From an uncultured Porphyromonadaceae bacterium (lineage in GTDB: Bacteria; Bacteroidota; Bacteroidia; Bacteroidales; Muribaculaceae): DNA of 9,278 bases. The notes under the pieces are model-generated. The model saw only the letters and a program-made list of their open reading frames with translations. It had not been told where the DNA came from and ran no database searches. The stretch spans positions 1 through 9,278 of the forward strand of contig CAMWMW010000035.1 of assembly GCA_947175455.1 (NCBI GenBank). The letters run 5' to 3'. Each line of letters opens with the position of its first letter. The stretch's first letter is position 1. The position numbers and the translations under genes are program-made. Shown piece by piece: positions 1 through 8,700 of the stretch.

Positions 1-2370
1 GTTCCACAACGGCGGATTAACTTTGATGCCCATCGACGCCATGTTCACATCGCTCCATTTCTCGTTAGGGAGACGCGCCCGCACCTTGAAAGTATAATTT
101 CCCGGAGGAAGATTCCTGTAGTTGACATGATTCTCACGCATAGGCATGCTCCAGTCGGAATCGATTCCATCGAGCATCACGGCGTATTCTATAAGTGGAG
201 ACTGGGCATAATCAGCAACCGAGAATACAATCCGGATTGACGAGTCGTAATTTATTCCGACCTCTTTTCCGGGCGTATATACAGGTTCGCGGTCTCCCGC
301 CGCCCCGTTGTGGTCAAGATTCAGGCATTCCACTATCTGCACTTTCCCTGCCTTCCATTCTGAAGAGATGAAACTGGGAGAAAACATACTGGCGCCGTGA
401 CCTCCACCGAAAATCAGATTACCCCCTGCATCGCATGTCACCGCACGGTCATTGAAATTCGGCAGCACGAAGTCAGACTGGAAATTACGGTATTCTCCGC
501 TTTTCCTTATCCACACGTGCAATCCTGTGTCAGACGAGAACCACATGTTGCCCTCGCGGTCTTCCGTAATTGCACGCAGGTTCTCGATATTCTTGACAGA
601 GTGATGACGGACACGCCTTATCACAATTTTTTCCTGCGATGAATCCTCCACCACACAGAGAGCGCCGTGGGTGAGAATCCATATCCATCCTTCGGAATCC
701 ACATAGAGACTTTTTACAGTTCCCCCGTTCATATAGCGCGGATGGACATGCACGACACTTGAGAACTTTTCGTCAAATACAAATATACCGTTGCCGAATG
801 TGCTGACCCAGAAACGTCCGCGTTTATCCCTTGTAATCCCGGTCACCGAAAGATGTCCCATCGCCTTTCCTGGAGCCTCCATGAACTCAGCCTTTCCTCC
901 GGAATATCTCAGAATACCCTCGGAGCATCCGATAAACGTCCCTTTCAGGGAATCATTGAAAATGACGTTGATTCCTATGTCGGGACGCCCCAGGTTCACC
1001 CTTTCGAAATGTCTGCGTTCCCTGTCGAGACGAAGAAGTCCGTCATCATAGAGACCTACCAGCAGGTCTCCGTCCCCGCGTCCGAGTGTCGTGACTCTCG
1101 AATAGGGATGCGACATGTCGGTTGCGAAACTCATGACATCGGAAATTACGCCATCGCGGAAGACACCTATGGAATTAGTGCCGCCAAGCAATATCGAGCC
1201 GTCGGCATCCGCATATGTCGACCATATCACACGGTTGTCGAACCCCTCGGTAGGCGTGCCGAAATAAGGAAGCTGCCTGAACGGAGAGTGGTGATGACTC
1301 ATGAATTCAAGTCCGGTTCCGTAATTGCATATCCACATGTTCCCGAACGAATCCTCGAAAATGGAACGTATGTTTCCGTTGGCGATTCCGCGCCCGCTCC
1401 GCTGGCTCACATTATAATTGCGGAACCTCAGATTCTCGGGACTTCCGGCTGTAAGATCCGTAGGATTGAAGACGCTCACCCTTCCCATGTCGCAACCGAC
1501 CCAGATGAGACCGTCTGTATCTTCCATTATAGAGTAGACATGGTTTCCCGCTATGGATTCTGAAGAATCCGGATTGTGAAGGAATGTATGAAAAATCTCG
1601 CGTTCGGGAATAAACAGAGAAAGACCATGATTCGAGCCAAGCCATATATTCTTATGGGAATCGATATGGATCGTATGAATTATACCCTGCGGTATGCCAT
1701 TGGCATTTCTACGGTCATGACTGTAGGTCCTGACCTTGCGTGAGGCGATGTCAACCACGGAGACACCCTCCGTGCTGTGCGCTATTATCAGATGCCCCTT
1801 GCCGTCGTCGGCAAGAGATATGACGGATTCCGGAAGACCTTTGAAACTTTTTGTCGGATATACCGTTTCCTTGCCGTCAGGCGACATGTGGACTATCGTC
1901 CGGTAATGATTGGCTACCCACACACCCCCGTCGGAGGCGGGGACAATATCCGTCACATTGAAAATCTGGGCATCCTGTCCCAACATGATCTTCTCCGGCT
2001 TTCCGGTATTGCAGTCGATCATTCCGAGTCCGCTTTTTGTTCCTACAAGCAGCCTGTCGGAGGCAACATCGTGAAACAGCGAGGATATGGTGTTTCCCGG
2101 AAGTTCGGAGTTCTCTCTTGTGTAAAGCACGAACGAGTGTCCGTCGAAACGATACAGACCGTTGTCGGAACCGACCCATATGAATCCACGGTTATCCTGC
2201 GCCACATGCGTCACATATGTGGTGGCGAGTCCCTGGTTCACACCGAGGCGCACGGGAGTCCCGAAGTTGACTCCGCGGGCAGGCATGCAGAAAGCCATGA
2301 CAACGCACAGCATCGCCAGCAGGGTGCGACACCCCGTCAGGTTTCCGGATCTTTGTTTGTGGTTTCTCAT
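1..2370 (-). CDS. HTCS-type propeller sensor, N-terminal periplasmic part (partial at left edge)
   Basis: This frame is open for 790 codons from the ATG at 2370 to base 1, with no stop and no frameshift. Residues 1-33 look like a Sec signal peptide or uncleaved anchor, with a hydrophobic run at about 17-30. From about residue 44 I count 14 propeller blades of the Reg_prop type (pattern G-x-I/M-W-V-G-x-x-x-G-L). Key aromatic positions include W65, W151, W243, W290, W347, W521, W564 and W610; the others have L or F there. This matches the two seven-bladed propellers of HTCS sensors. Residues about 700-788 fit a Y_Y_Y domain (LPPGNYTFKVRA at 754-765). The sequence ends at NPPLWN, where such proteins normally enter a membrane helix before histidine kinase, receiver and AraC-type domains. 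Those parts are outside the window, so a plain sensor kinase is not excluded. Inferred role: binding a periplasmic oligosaccharide and activating this PUL. It lies 78 bases downstream of the GH43 gene and has its own promoter. Confidence 0.9.
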   Translation of the reverse strand, partial: MRNHKQRSGNLTGCRTLLAMLCVVMAFCMPARGVNFGTPVRLGVNQGLATTYVTHVAQDNRGFIWVGSDNGLYRFDGHSFVLYTRENSELPGNTISSLFHDVASDRLLVGTKSGLGMIDCNTGKPEKIMLGQDAQIFNVTDIVPASDGGVWVANHYRTIVHMSPDGKETVYPTKSFKGLPESVISLADDGKGHLIIAHSTEGVSVVDIASRKVRTYSHDRRNANGIPQGIIHTIHIDSHKNIWLGSNHGLSLFIPEREIFHTFLHNPDSSESIAGNHVYSIMEDTDGLIWVGCDMGRVSVFNPTDLTAGSPENLRFRNYNVSQRSGRGIANGNIRSIFEDSFGNMWICNYGTGLEFMSHHHSPFRQLPYFGTPTEGFDNRVIWSTYADADGSILLGGTNSIGVFRDGVISDVMSFATDMSHPYSRVTTLGRGDGDLLVGLYDDGLLRLDRERRHFERVNLGRPDIGINVIFNDSLKGTFIGCSEGILRYSGGKAEFMEAPGKAMGHLSVTGITRDKRGRFWVSTFGNGIFVFDEKFSSVVHVHPRYMNGGTVKSLYVDSEGWIWILTHGALCVVEDSSQEKIVIRRVRHHSVKNIENLRAITEDREGNMWFSSDTGLHVWIRKSGEYRNFQSDFVLPNFNDRAVTCDAGGNLIFGGGHGASMFSPSFISSEWKAGKVQIVECLNLDHNGAAGDREPVYTPGKEVGINYDSSIRIVFSVADYAQSPLIEYAVMLDGIDSDWSMPMRENHVNYRNLPPGNYTFKVRARLPNEKWSDVNMASMGIKVNPPLWN

Positions 2371-2396
2371 CGTTTCGTTTTTGGTTATCCGCATCA

Positions 2397-2427
2397 CAAA
2401 GATAACACTTATGACGCAACTTTCAAA
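2397..2427 (-). promoter_or_regulatory. Bacteroidota-type promoter for the sensor gene
   Basis: On the minus strand a -33 box TTTG (2427-2424) is followed by 19 bases and then TATCTTTG (2404-2397). The second element is an exact match to the Bacteroidota -7 consensus TAnnTTTG. Transcription would start near 2390-2393, giving a leader of about 20 bases before the ATG at 2370. The leader is A-rich (AACCAAAAACGAAACG before the ATG) and has no Shine-Dalgarno sequence, as is usual in this phylum. The call rests on matches to both boxes, their spacing and the position; no transcript data were available. Confidence 0.7.
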
Positions 2428-2436
2428 AGACTTTCA
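2419..2436. repeat. Tandem 7-bp repeat with 11-bp period over the sensor -33 box
   Basis: On the plus strand ACTTTCA occurs at 2419-2425 and again at 2430-2436, separated by AAAG. The 11-base period is close to one helical turn, so both copies would face the same side of the DNA. The first copy overlaps the -33 box of the sensor promoter. This is what a direct-repeat site for a regulator could look like, but seven-base repeats also arise by chance in an AT-rich spacer. Confidence 0.35.
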
Positions 2437-2448
2437 GCCTTATCCGCC

Positions 2449-3582
2449 TCATTTACGGGGGGACCATTCGTTTTTCCAGCTCACGTAAGGAACACCCTCC
2501 GCGTCAAAATCAACCGGAAGCCACAGATAACGCGAGTTCATCAGGCTTTTGGGATCCCATTTGTCGAACATCGCTATGAAGCGGTCCTCGCCGGGAAGTT
2601 TCATTATATAGTTGCTCTGTCCCAGAAAAGTCTTGTCGGCGTTCTCCCCTCTGCACGGATTGGGAAGCTGTTTCCACTCTCCCATTATTTTATCGGCTGT
2701 CATGAGACGCGCCTCGTTGGGTTCCCATCCGGTGCATCCGGAAGTTATCATCCAGTAACGTCCGTCACGTTTCATGATAGCGGGAGCCTCATTATGTCCG
2801 CCGGGGAATATGCGCACATATTTCCCTGTGTGACCGAGATAGTCATCGGTAAGTTCGGCGATATGCAGAGTCAGATTGTCTTCCGAAGAATAGATGTGGT
2901 ATCCTTTTCCGTCATCATCCACAAACAGAGTCATGTCGCGGCTCATCTGTCCGCCTTCGAGATCCCTCACCGCAAACATTCCGCGCTCTATTTCGGCACG
3001 CCATTCGGGAGTCCACCATTCCATATTTTCTCCCGCACGCCTCGATGCTTTCTTTTTCGAAAGATTCTTCGGCATTCTGCCGGCGTTGACACGACCCGAC
3101 TTCACAAACCGGAAAGGACCCGCAGGGGTGTCGCTCACAGCCGCCGCGCAACGCGCCGGACCATATCCCTGCCCTTTCAGCTCGAGATGGAACCACATCA
3201 CGTATTTTCCGGTTTTCTCATTGTAAATCACTTTCGGACGCTCTATGATGCATCCGCGTTCTATATCGTGGCCCTTTTCCTCAGTGGCACTGAGGGCAAG
3301 ACCTTCGTATGTCCATGTTGTAAGGTCAGGAGAAGAATATACTGTCACCCCCTCCTGCGGCAATGACCGCACCGCCGCGCGATGCTCGCCATACCAGTAA
3401 TATTTTCCCTCGGCGAATATCACACACCCGCCGTGGGCGTTTATAGTGTCTCCCTTTACATCCTTCCATATCTCCCCCGGGCGGATTTTTCCGCATTCTT
3501 TGCTCTCTGCCGCCATTGACTGACCTGTCAGCAGAATCCCTGCGGCAACTGCCGCCAGTATATTTCTGAAAACAATCTTCAT
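2449..3582 (-). CDS. Secreted GH43-family glycosidase, exo-beta-1,3-galactanase-like branch
   Basis: The protein has 377 residues. Residues 1-25 form a Sec signal peptide with probable cleavage after SMAA and no lipobox, so a periplasmic or secreted enzyme is expected. The rest fits one five-bladed GH43 catalytic domain. Family landmarks are INAHGG (47-52), YYWYGEH (61-67), ERPKVIY (114-120), MSRDMTLFVDDDG (213-225), HNEAPAI (263-269), ITSGCTGW (279-286), GQSNYIM (321-327) and SRYLWLP (350-356). By analogy with characterised exo-beta-1,3-galactanases, E265 would be the catalytic acid, and E114 and Q322 the other key residues. The usual GH43 aspartate base near the N-terminus is not evident. 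A basic, Trp-containing segment at about 168-212 lengthens the domain. It resembles subfamilies 24 and 34 as I recall them, so galactosidase or arabinofuranosidase activity are both possible; substrate is inference. The gene follows susD by 117 bases, beyond a hairpin, and I see no promoter of its own. Confidence 0.87.
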   Translation of the reverse strand: MKIVFRNILAAVAAGILLTGQSMAAESKECGKIRPGEIWKDVKGDTINAHGGCVIFAEGKYYWYGEHRAAVRSLPQEGVTVYSSPDLTTWTYEGLALSATEEKGHDIERGCIIERPKVIYNEKTGKYVMWFHLELKGQGYGPARCAAAVSDTPAGPFRFVKSGRVNAGRMPKNLSKKKASRRAGENMEWWTPEWRAEIERGMFAVRDLEGGQMSRDMTLFVDDDGKGYHIYSSEDNLTLHIAELTDDYLGHTGKYVRIFPGGHNEAPAIMKRDGRYWMITSGCTGWEPNEARLMTADKIMGEWKQLPNPCRGENADKTFLGQSNYIMKLPGEDRFIAMFDKWDPKSLMNSRYLWLPVDFDAEGVPYVSWKNEWSPRK

Positions 3583-3643
3583 TACCTTTTCCGATAGTTG
3601 AATAGATCACTTTATGTTAAAATCCCCTAACCTTGGTTTTAGT

Positions 3644-3674
3644 AAAAGGGGGGAAGGGTTTCGTCCCTTCCCCC
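3644..3674 (-). terminator. Strong hairpin after susD: terminator or attenuator
   Basis: A perfect 10-bp inverted repeat pairs 3649-3658 with 3665-3674 around a six-base loop. On the minus strand it reads GGGGGAAGGG, ACGAAA, CCCTTCCCCC, followed by CTTTTACT. It starts 25 bases after the susD stop codon and ends about 66 bases before the GH43 start. The GC-rich stem followed by a short run of T resembles a rho-independent terminator. The T-run is only four bases long, so partial read-through into the GH43 gene is likely. A 3' mRNA stabiliser for susCD is the other reading. Confidence 0.6.
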
Positions 3675-3699
3675 TCACTTGATTTACCTTATACGTACC

Positions 3700-5736
3700 T
3701 TATTTTCGTGCATCTTCGTCTGCCTCCTGCCATGTCGCCCACATCTTGCAGTTGGGGTCATAGCCGTCGTAGCCGAAATTCTGCCAGAGTTTAGCCTCGC
3801 TGTTGGCTGTCTCCGCAAAGTGCGGTATAGGCCAGTAGAGGTTGTGCTTGTCCATCTTGTACATGATCTCTATGCCACCTGATTTGAACGGTATGTCTGG
3901 TGAGTTATAGAACGAATAGTGCATCAGACGCTGATACCAGTAGCTTCCGCCTGTGCGGTCAGTGCCGTTCTGCTTGTTCCAGGTTTCTTTGTCATATACA
4001 TTGCCCCATTCGTCCGGAATACCGGTGTTGGCGAGAATCATCGACACGCGTCCGAGCTCGGCTTTGCGGAACTCTTCCATATAAAGCTCGCGGGCACGCT
4101 CGTTCATGATGTCTCCGATATTGACAGTAGAATACATGTATTTTGCATTGGCACGCTTGCGGATCTCATTCACATCGGCAGCGGCGCCGCCTGCATTGCC
4201 CTGATAAAGCTTTGCCTCCGCACGGAGAAGATAAGTCTCTGCAAGACGGAAGATATAGCAGTTGCCGTTCGCTCCGAGAGAAGCGCCCTGGAAATCGTTG
4301 GCACCCGGGTTAGCCTCGTTCACGGCATCAAGCATATACAGCTTGTAATAAGGGATGTCGAACCAGCTGCGGATTGTGTCGGTGCAAAGGAGCTGTCCTT
4401 TCTCACGGATCAGCTTGCCGCTCTTGCTGACCACATCCTCCGGTGCATAAAGCATAAGATTCTGCTTGTAATACTTGGTGGCGGGATTGTCATATGTCAT
4501 GTCTTCCATACGGAGCCAGTTGCCGACAGCGGGATTGTGACGGAGGTCCTGATGGTCTTCCTTGTTATCGTCAAATCCTGGATATACCCAAAGCGTGCGC
4601 TGAGCCCAGTCGGTGGGACGGGTAACGCCGATACCGCGACCTGTGGCACGGAGCCAGTCTGTCTCCACGCTATATTTGCTGTCGGTTCTGGCAAGATAGA
4701 GAAGTCCGTTGCCGGGAGCGCCGTCGGCGGTAAGGATATTGCCACGGTAATGGGGAAACAGAGTGCGCGCCCAGACGAGTTTCTGGAAAGCCTGCTCGGA
4801 AACGTTCACGAATCCGAGGATATACTCTGTGTTTGCCGCCATAATCTTGTTTTCAGGACGATGGAGATCCCAGATAACATTGCGCTGCACCTTCCAAGTC
4901 TCAGCCTCGCCGGGCTTCACTTCTTTGCCGAAAGTGGAACGCATAAGGGCGCGTCCGCTCTGTTCGATGAGGATCGTAGCCTGTTTCTCCGCCTCGCTGA
5001 ACTGGCCGTCGGCGAGAAGAGCCTTGATGTAAAGATGACGGCATGCCTCCTTGTTGATCGAGCCCCACAGACCCATCTCGTTCTGGGAGGGAACCCATTC
5101 CACAGCCTGTTTGAGGTCTTCCACAATCTTCTTCACCACCTCGCTCTGCGGGCAGGAGATGTAATTCTTCTTCGGACCGGTAGGAAGTGTGGTCACCAAG
5201 GGTATGTTGCCATACCAGAAGGTAAGATTGTAGAATGCCCACGAACGGTGGAAAAGGGCGCGTCCCTTGTATTCGTTCTTTACATCCTGGGAGAGTGTCT
5301 CCACACCGTCGACATAGTCAAGGATGGTGTTGGCATATTTCACGTGATCCCACATGTCGTTCCACACCCAGCCGATTTCGGCGCCGGAGTTGTTGCCGGT
5401 CTCCATCCATGAAGAGGGAGTTACGTTATCGGCGAAGTTGGCACGTATGTTTGCTGAACCCATGTCTGTTTTCGCAGCCACTGTCGTTTCCGAATACAAC
5501 AGGTCGCTGAGCATACCCATTGAGTTGGTATTGCCGAGGTCGATGAACATACGGCCCAGATGACGGTCAGCCATAGCCATTGCCGCCTGAATGCCGGATT
5601 CGGTGCCGAATGTCGCTCCAGGCTCGAACTCCGACATCGGGTCGGGCTTCAGGAAGTCGTCGGAGCAGCTTGCCATCACGGCTACCATAAGAGCCGGAGC
5701 GGCCCATCTGCAAATTCTGCTATATGATGTTTTCAT
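3700..5736 (-). CDS. SusD/RagB-like outer-membrane glycan-binding lipoprotein
   Basis: The protein has 678 residues, somewhat longer than the roughly 500-600 common for the family. It starts with a lipoprotein signal peptide ending in VMASC, with the lipidated Cys at 24. The following SDDF resembles the acidic surface-export signal known from Bacteroides lipoproteins, so an outer-leaflet position is expected. The N-terminal half carries the helical SusD-like region, with the usual ALFHRSWAFYNLTFWYGNIPLV stretch split here as ALFHRSWAFYN then LTFWYGNIPLV. The C-terminal half has the RagB/SusD signature ERAREL at 546-551 within a helix pair that starts at AETYLLRAEAKLY. It ends with YWPIP at 634-638 and NFGY. 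About 25 residues, rich in W, D and E, follow the point where many SusD proteins stop. The family caps the SusC channel and binds glycan before import. The gene begins 22 bases after the susC stop, so the two are almost certainly co-transcribed. Confidence 0.96.
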   Translation of the reverse strand: MKTSYSRICRWAAPALMVAVMASCSDDFLKPDPMSEFEPGATFGTESGIQAAMAMADRHLGRMFIDLGNTNSMGMLSDLLYSETTVAAKTDMGSANIRANFADNVTPSSWMETGNNSGAEIGWVWNDMWDHVKYANTILDYVDGVETLSQDVKNEYKGRALFHRSWAFYNLTFWYGNIPLVTTLPTGPKKNYISCPQSEVVKKIVEDLKQAVEWVPSQNEMGLWGSINKEACRHLYIKALLADGQFSEAEKQATILIEQSGRALMRSTFGKEVKPGEAETWKVQRNVIWDLHRPENKIMAANTEYILGFVNVSEQAFQKLVWARTLFPHYRGNILTADGAPGNGLLYLARTDSKYSVETDWLRATGRGIGVTRPTDWAQRTLWVYPGFDDNKEDHQDLRHNPAVGNWLRMEDMTYDNPATKYYKQNLMLYAPEDVVSKSGKLIREKGQLLCTDTIRSWFDIPYYKLYMLDAVNEANPGANDFQGASLGANGNCYIFRLAETYLLRAEAKLYQGNAGGAAADVNEIRKRANAKYMYSTVNIGDIMNERARELYMEEFRKAELGRVSMILANTGIPDEWGNVYDKETWNKQNGTDRTGGSYWYQRLMHYSFYNSPDIPFKSGGIEIMYKMDKHNLYWPIPHFAETANSEAKLWQNFGYDGYDPNCKMWATWQEADEDARK

Positions 5737-5758
5737 TTCTGTAGTTATTAGATCTTGT

Positions 5759-8700
5759 TTAGAAAGTTACGTTGATACCGAAATTGAAGAGACGGGTGCC
5801 GAGACCGTTGCCGTCCTCAGGGTCGCCATAGCTCCATTTCGGAGGATTGATGGTGAAGAGGTTCTTGATACCGAACGATACGCGCACTTTCTCCATGTAA
5901 GCTTTCTGTGTCCACTTGCGCGGAAGCGTATAACCGAATGTAAGGTCGGAGAGACGCAGGAAGTTGCGGTTGATGACGCGGGGAACGCTTGTAGCTCCGT
6001 TGGGACCGCGTGCGTTGAGGCGCGCGAAATAGTCGCTGGGGTTCTCCGGTGTCCAGTACTCTTTCTCATAAGTGTTGAGACCGTGCACGATGATGTCGGA
6101 TGCGTTGTCACCGTTGGCGTATGCCCAGCTTCTTGATTTGTGTCCGAGCTTCGAATAGAATGTGAAGCTGATCGTGAAGTCTTTCCAGAGTGTGAAGTCG
6201 TTGCGCATGCTGAGATACATGGGAGCGGTGGTCTGACCGAGGAACTGCTTGTCCTTGTCGTTGTAGACCGGTGTGCGCTCGCCTGTGACGGGATCCACGA
6301 TGTCATCGCCTGTATAATAGTTCTCAATACGGTAGTCACCCGGTTTCTGACCTACCTTGGCTGCCTCTTCTGCCTGGTCAGCCTGCCAGATGCCATCTAC
6401 CTTGTAATCCCATATCACACTGATAGGCTGCCCTACGAACCATCCTTTGCTGGGCTGGTCGATCTCTTTCTGACCGATGATGTTGCCGTTCTCATCAAGC
6501 ACGTTTTCCATCTGATAGTCGATATGACGGATCTTGTTCTTGTTGTATGAGAATGTGAAGTTGGTGTTCCATTCGAGGACATTGTTGGCGATGTTGAGAG
6601 AGTTGAGAGAAAGCTCGAAACCGGTGTTGTCCACACGACCGATGTTTGTAGCAACCTCTGTGAAGCCGGAGAAACCGGGGAGAGCCATCTTCATGATCAT
6701 GTCGTTGGTCTTCTTGTAATACCAGTCGGCACTGAGGTTAAGACGATTGTTGAAGAAACCGAGGTCAAGACCGACGTTGAACGATTCTGTCTTCTCCCAG
6801 CGGAGGTCTGGATTCGCCATGCGGCTCATTGTAAGATATTTGAGGTCGGATATAACTTCGCCGTCAGGACCGAGGTAGTTCATTGTCTTGCCCTGGCCGG
6901 AACCGAGGTTTGCAAGAGCGATATAAGGGTTGCCGAGGTCGCGGTTACCGTTCTTACCCCATGAGAGGCGAAGCTTACCGGTGCTCCAGATGTCGGAAAT
7001 GGGCTCCATGAATTTCTCGTTGGCGAAGTTCCATGCAACAGCCAGAGAGGGGAAGGTGGCGTGAGGATAGTTCTGACCGAATGCAGAATAGCCGTCGCGG
7101 CGCACAGATGCCGTGAGCATATAGCGGTTGTCGTATGCATAGAATACACGTGCGAGAAGAGCGTCGGCGCTCTCATGAGTGTCATTGGTACTGAAATTGG
7201 AGAGCTCTTTGCTTGCATTCTGGGTGTTGTGGAAGCCGAGTGCGTCGGTCGGGTCAAATGCGCGTGCCTCGATACGGTCGCTCCAGTATTTGCGGTCTTC
7301 GGCTTCCTGCGCGAGAGTCACCATTACATGGTGTACATCGTTGAATGTATAGTCCCAGTTAATGGTATTGTTGAGAGACCAGTCGAAACGTTTCCTCCAC
7401 TCGCGGTTGACACCACGGTCAGCCTTTGAAGAGTTGGGAAGATCCGCGCTCATGAAGTAACGGTCCCAAAAATACTGATAGCGGGGCGATACATTGAACT
7501 GATAGGTGATTCCGAAGGGCAATGTCACTTTCGCGAAGAATTTGGAGTTAAGAACCATATAACCCTTCTCGAGTTCCTCATAGTTCTGATAGTAGAACTG
7601 GTTGCGGAAAGGCTGGAAGCGGTTTGTTCCGCCCATCGGGAACTGAAGAAGCTCGCCTGTCTCCTTGTCATACATAGATGCGTAGGGGGAGAACTTCATG
7701 ATGTTGGGATTCTGGAGGTCATCGCTGTATGAAAGAGCCTTGTCGCCGTCGCTTCGGTGCTGGAAGTTGACGTTGGCACCGATCTGGAGCCATTTTGTCA
7801 CGCTCGCGCTGAGGCGCATCGAGGCACGGAGTGTGTTGTAGTCGTTGCCTTTCACAACACCCTGGTTCTTCATGTAACCTACAGACATGTAATAGTTCAT
7901 CTTCTCTGTTCCGCCTGAAAGACCGATGTTGTAATCCTGATTCAGACCTGTGCGGAACGCGTAGTTATACCAGTCGAAAGTCTCGTTGTTAAGGAAGTTC
8001 TCGAATACGAGCGCCTCTTCGTCAAGACCGATACGGCGTCCGAACACGCTGCGGGGAGACTCGTCGGCTGCATTTGACGAATAACCCATCCACTGGTCGA
8101 GAGTGATGCCGTATTTCGCAAGGTTCGCCTCAGAAGGATAATCGTAATAACCGGGATTTGTCTGACCTGACTGATAAGCCACGTAGTTTCCGTTGGCGTC
8201 AACGCCGTATGTGTCGCGTTTGTACCAGTCGGAACGGTAGTTGAGATAACCGTCTGCATCGTAATACTTACGGTATGAGCTGCGGGTGTTGATACCCCAG
8301 TTCGCGCTGAAAGTCACAGATGGCTTGCCGGTGTTGCTGCCGCTCTTGGTTGTCACGATGATGACACCGTTGGCAGCTTTCGCACCGTAGATTGCGGCTG
8401 AAGAGGAGTCTTTGAGGATGTCAATCTGCTTGATGTCGTCAGGATTGATTTCCGAAAGCTCGCCGTAGAACTGCATTCCGTCAAGAATGATAAGCGGTGA
8501 AGACTCTGTGCCCAGAGAGTTCTTGCCTCGGAGCTCGAGCGAACCGCCACCCTTTGCAGAGGGGTCATAGCCTACCTGAAGACCGGCTGCGCCACGAAGG
8601 ATGTCCTGCACGGTCTGCGGGTTGGAGTCCGCGATCTTGTTGGGGTCGATCTGCGTGATGGCACCTGTAAGGTCCTTCTTTTTCATTGTGCCGTAACCTA

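Noticed and set aside
853..1563. 236-codon open frame on the plus strand
   Set aside because: Antisense to the propeller region of the sensor gene, which is continuous in the minus-strand frame here.
1777..3366. 529-codon open frame on the plus strand
   Set aside because: It lies antisense across two well-supported genes and the spacer between them, has no recognisable domain or signal, and is composed of antisense-type residue patterns. Rare use of certain codons on the coding strand leaves the opposite strand open.
3919..5412. 497-codon open frame on the plus strand
   Set aside because: Entirely antisense to the SusD-like gene, whose protein has clear family motifs throughout; no domain in the plus-strand product.
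5591..6136. 181-codon open frame on the plus strand spanning the susC-susD junction
   Set aside because: Antisense to the ends of two solid genes; no support as a protein.
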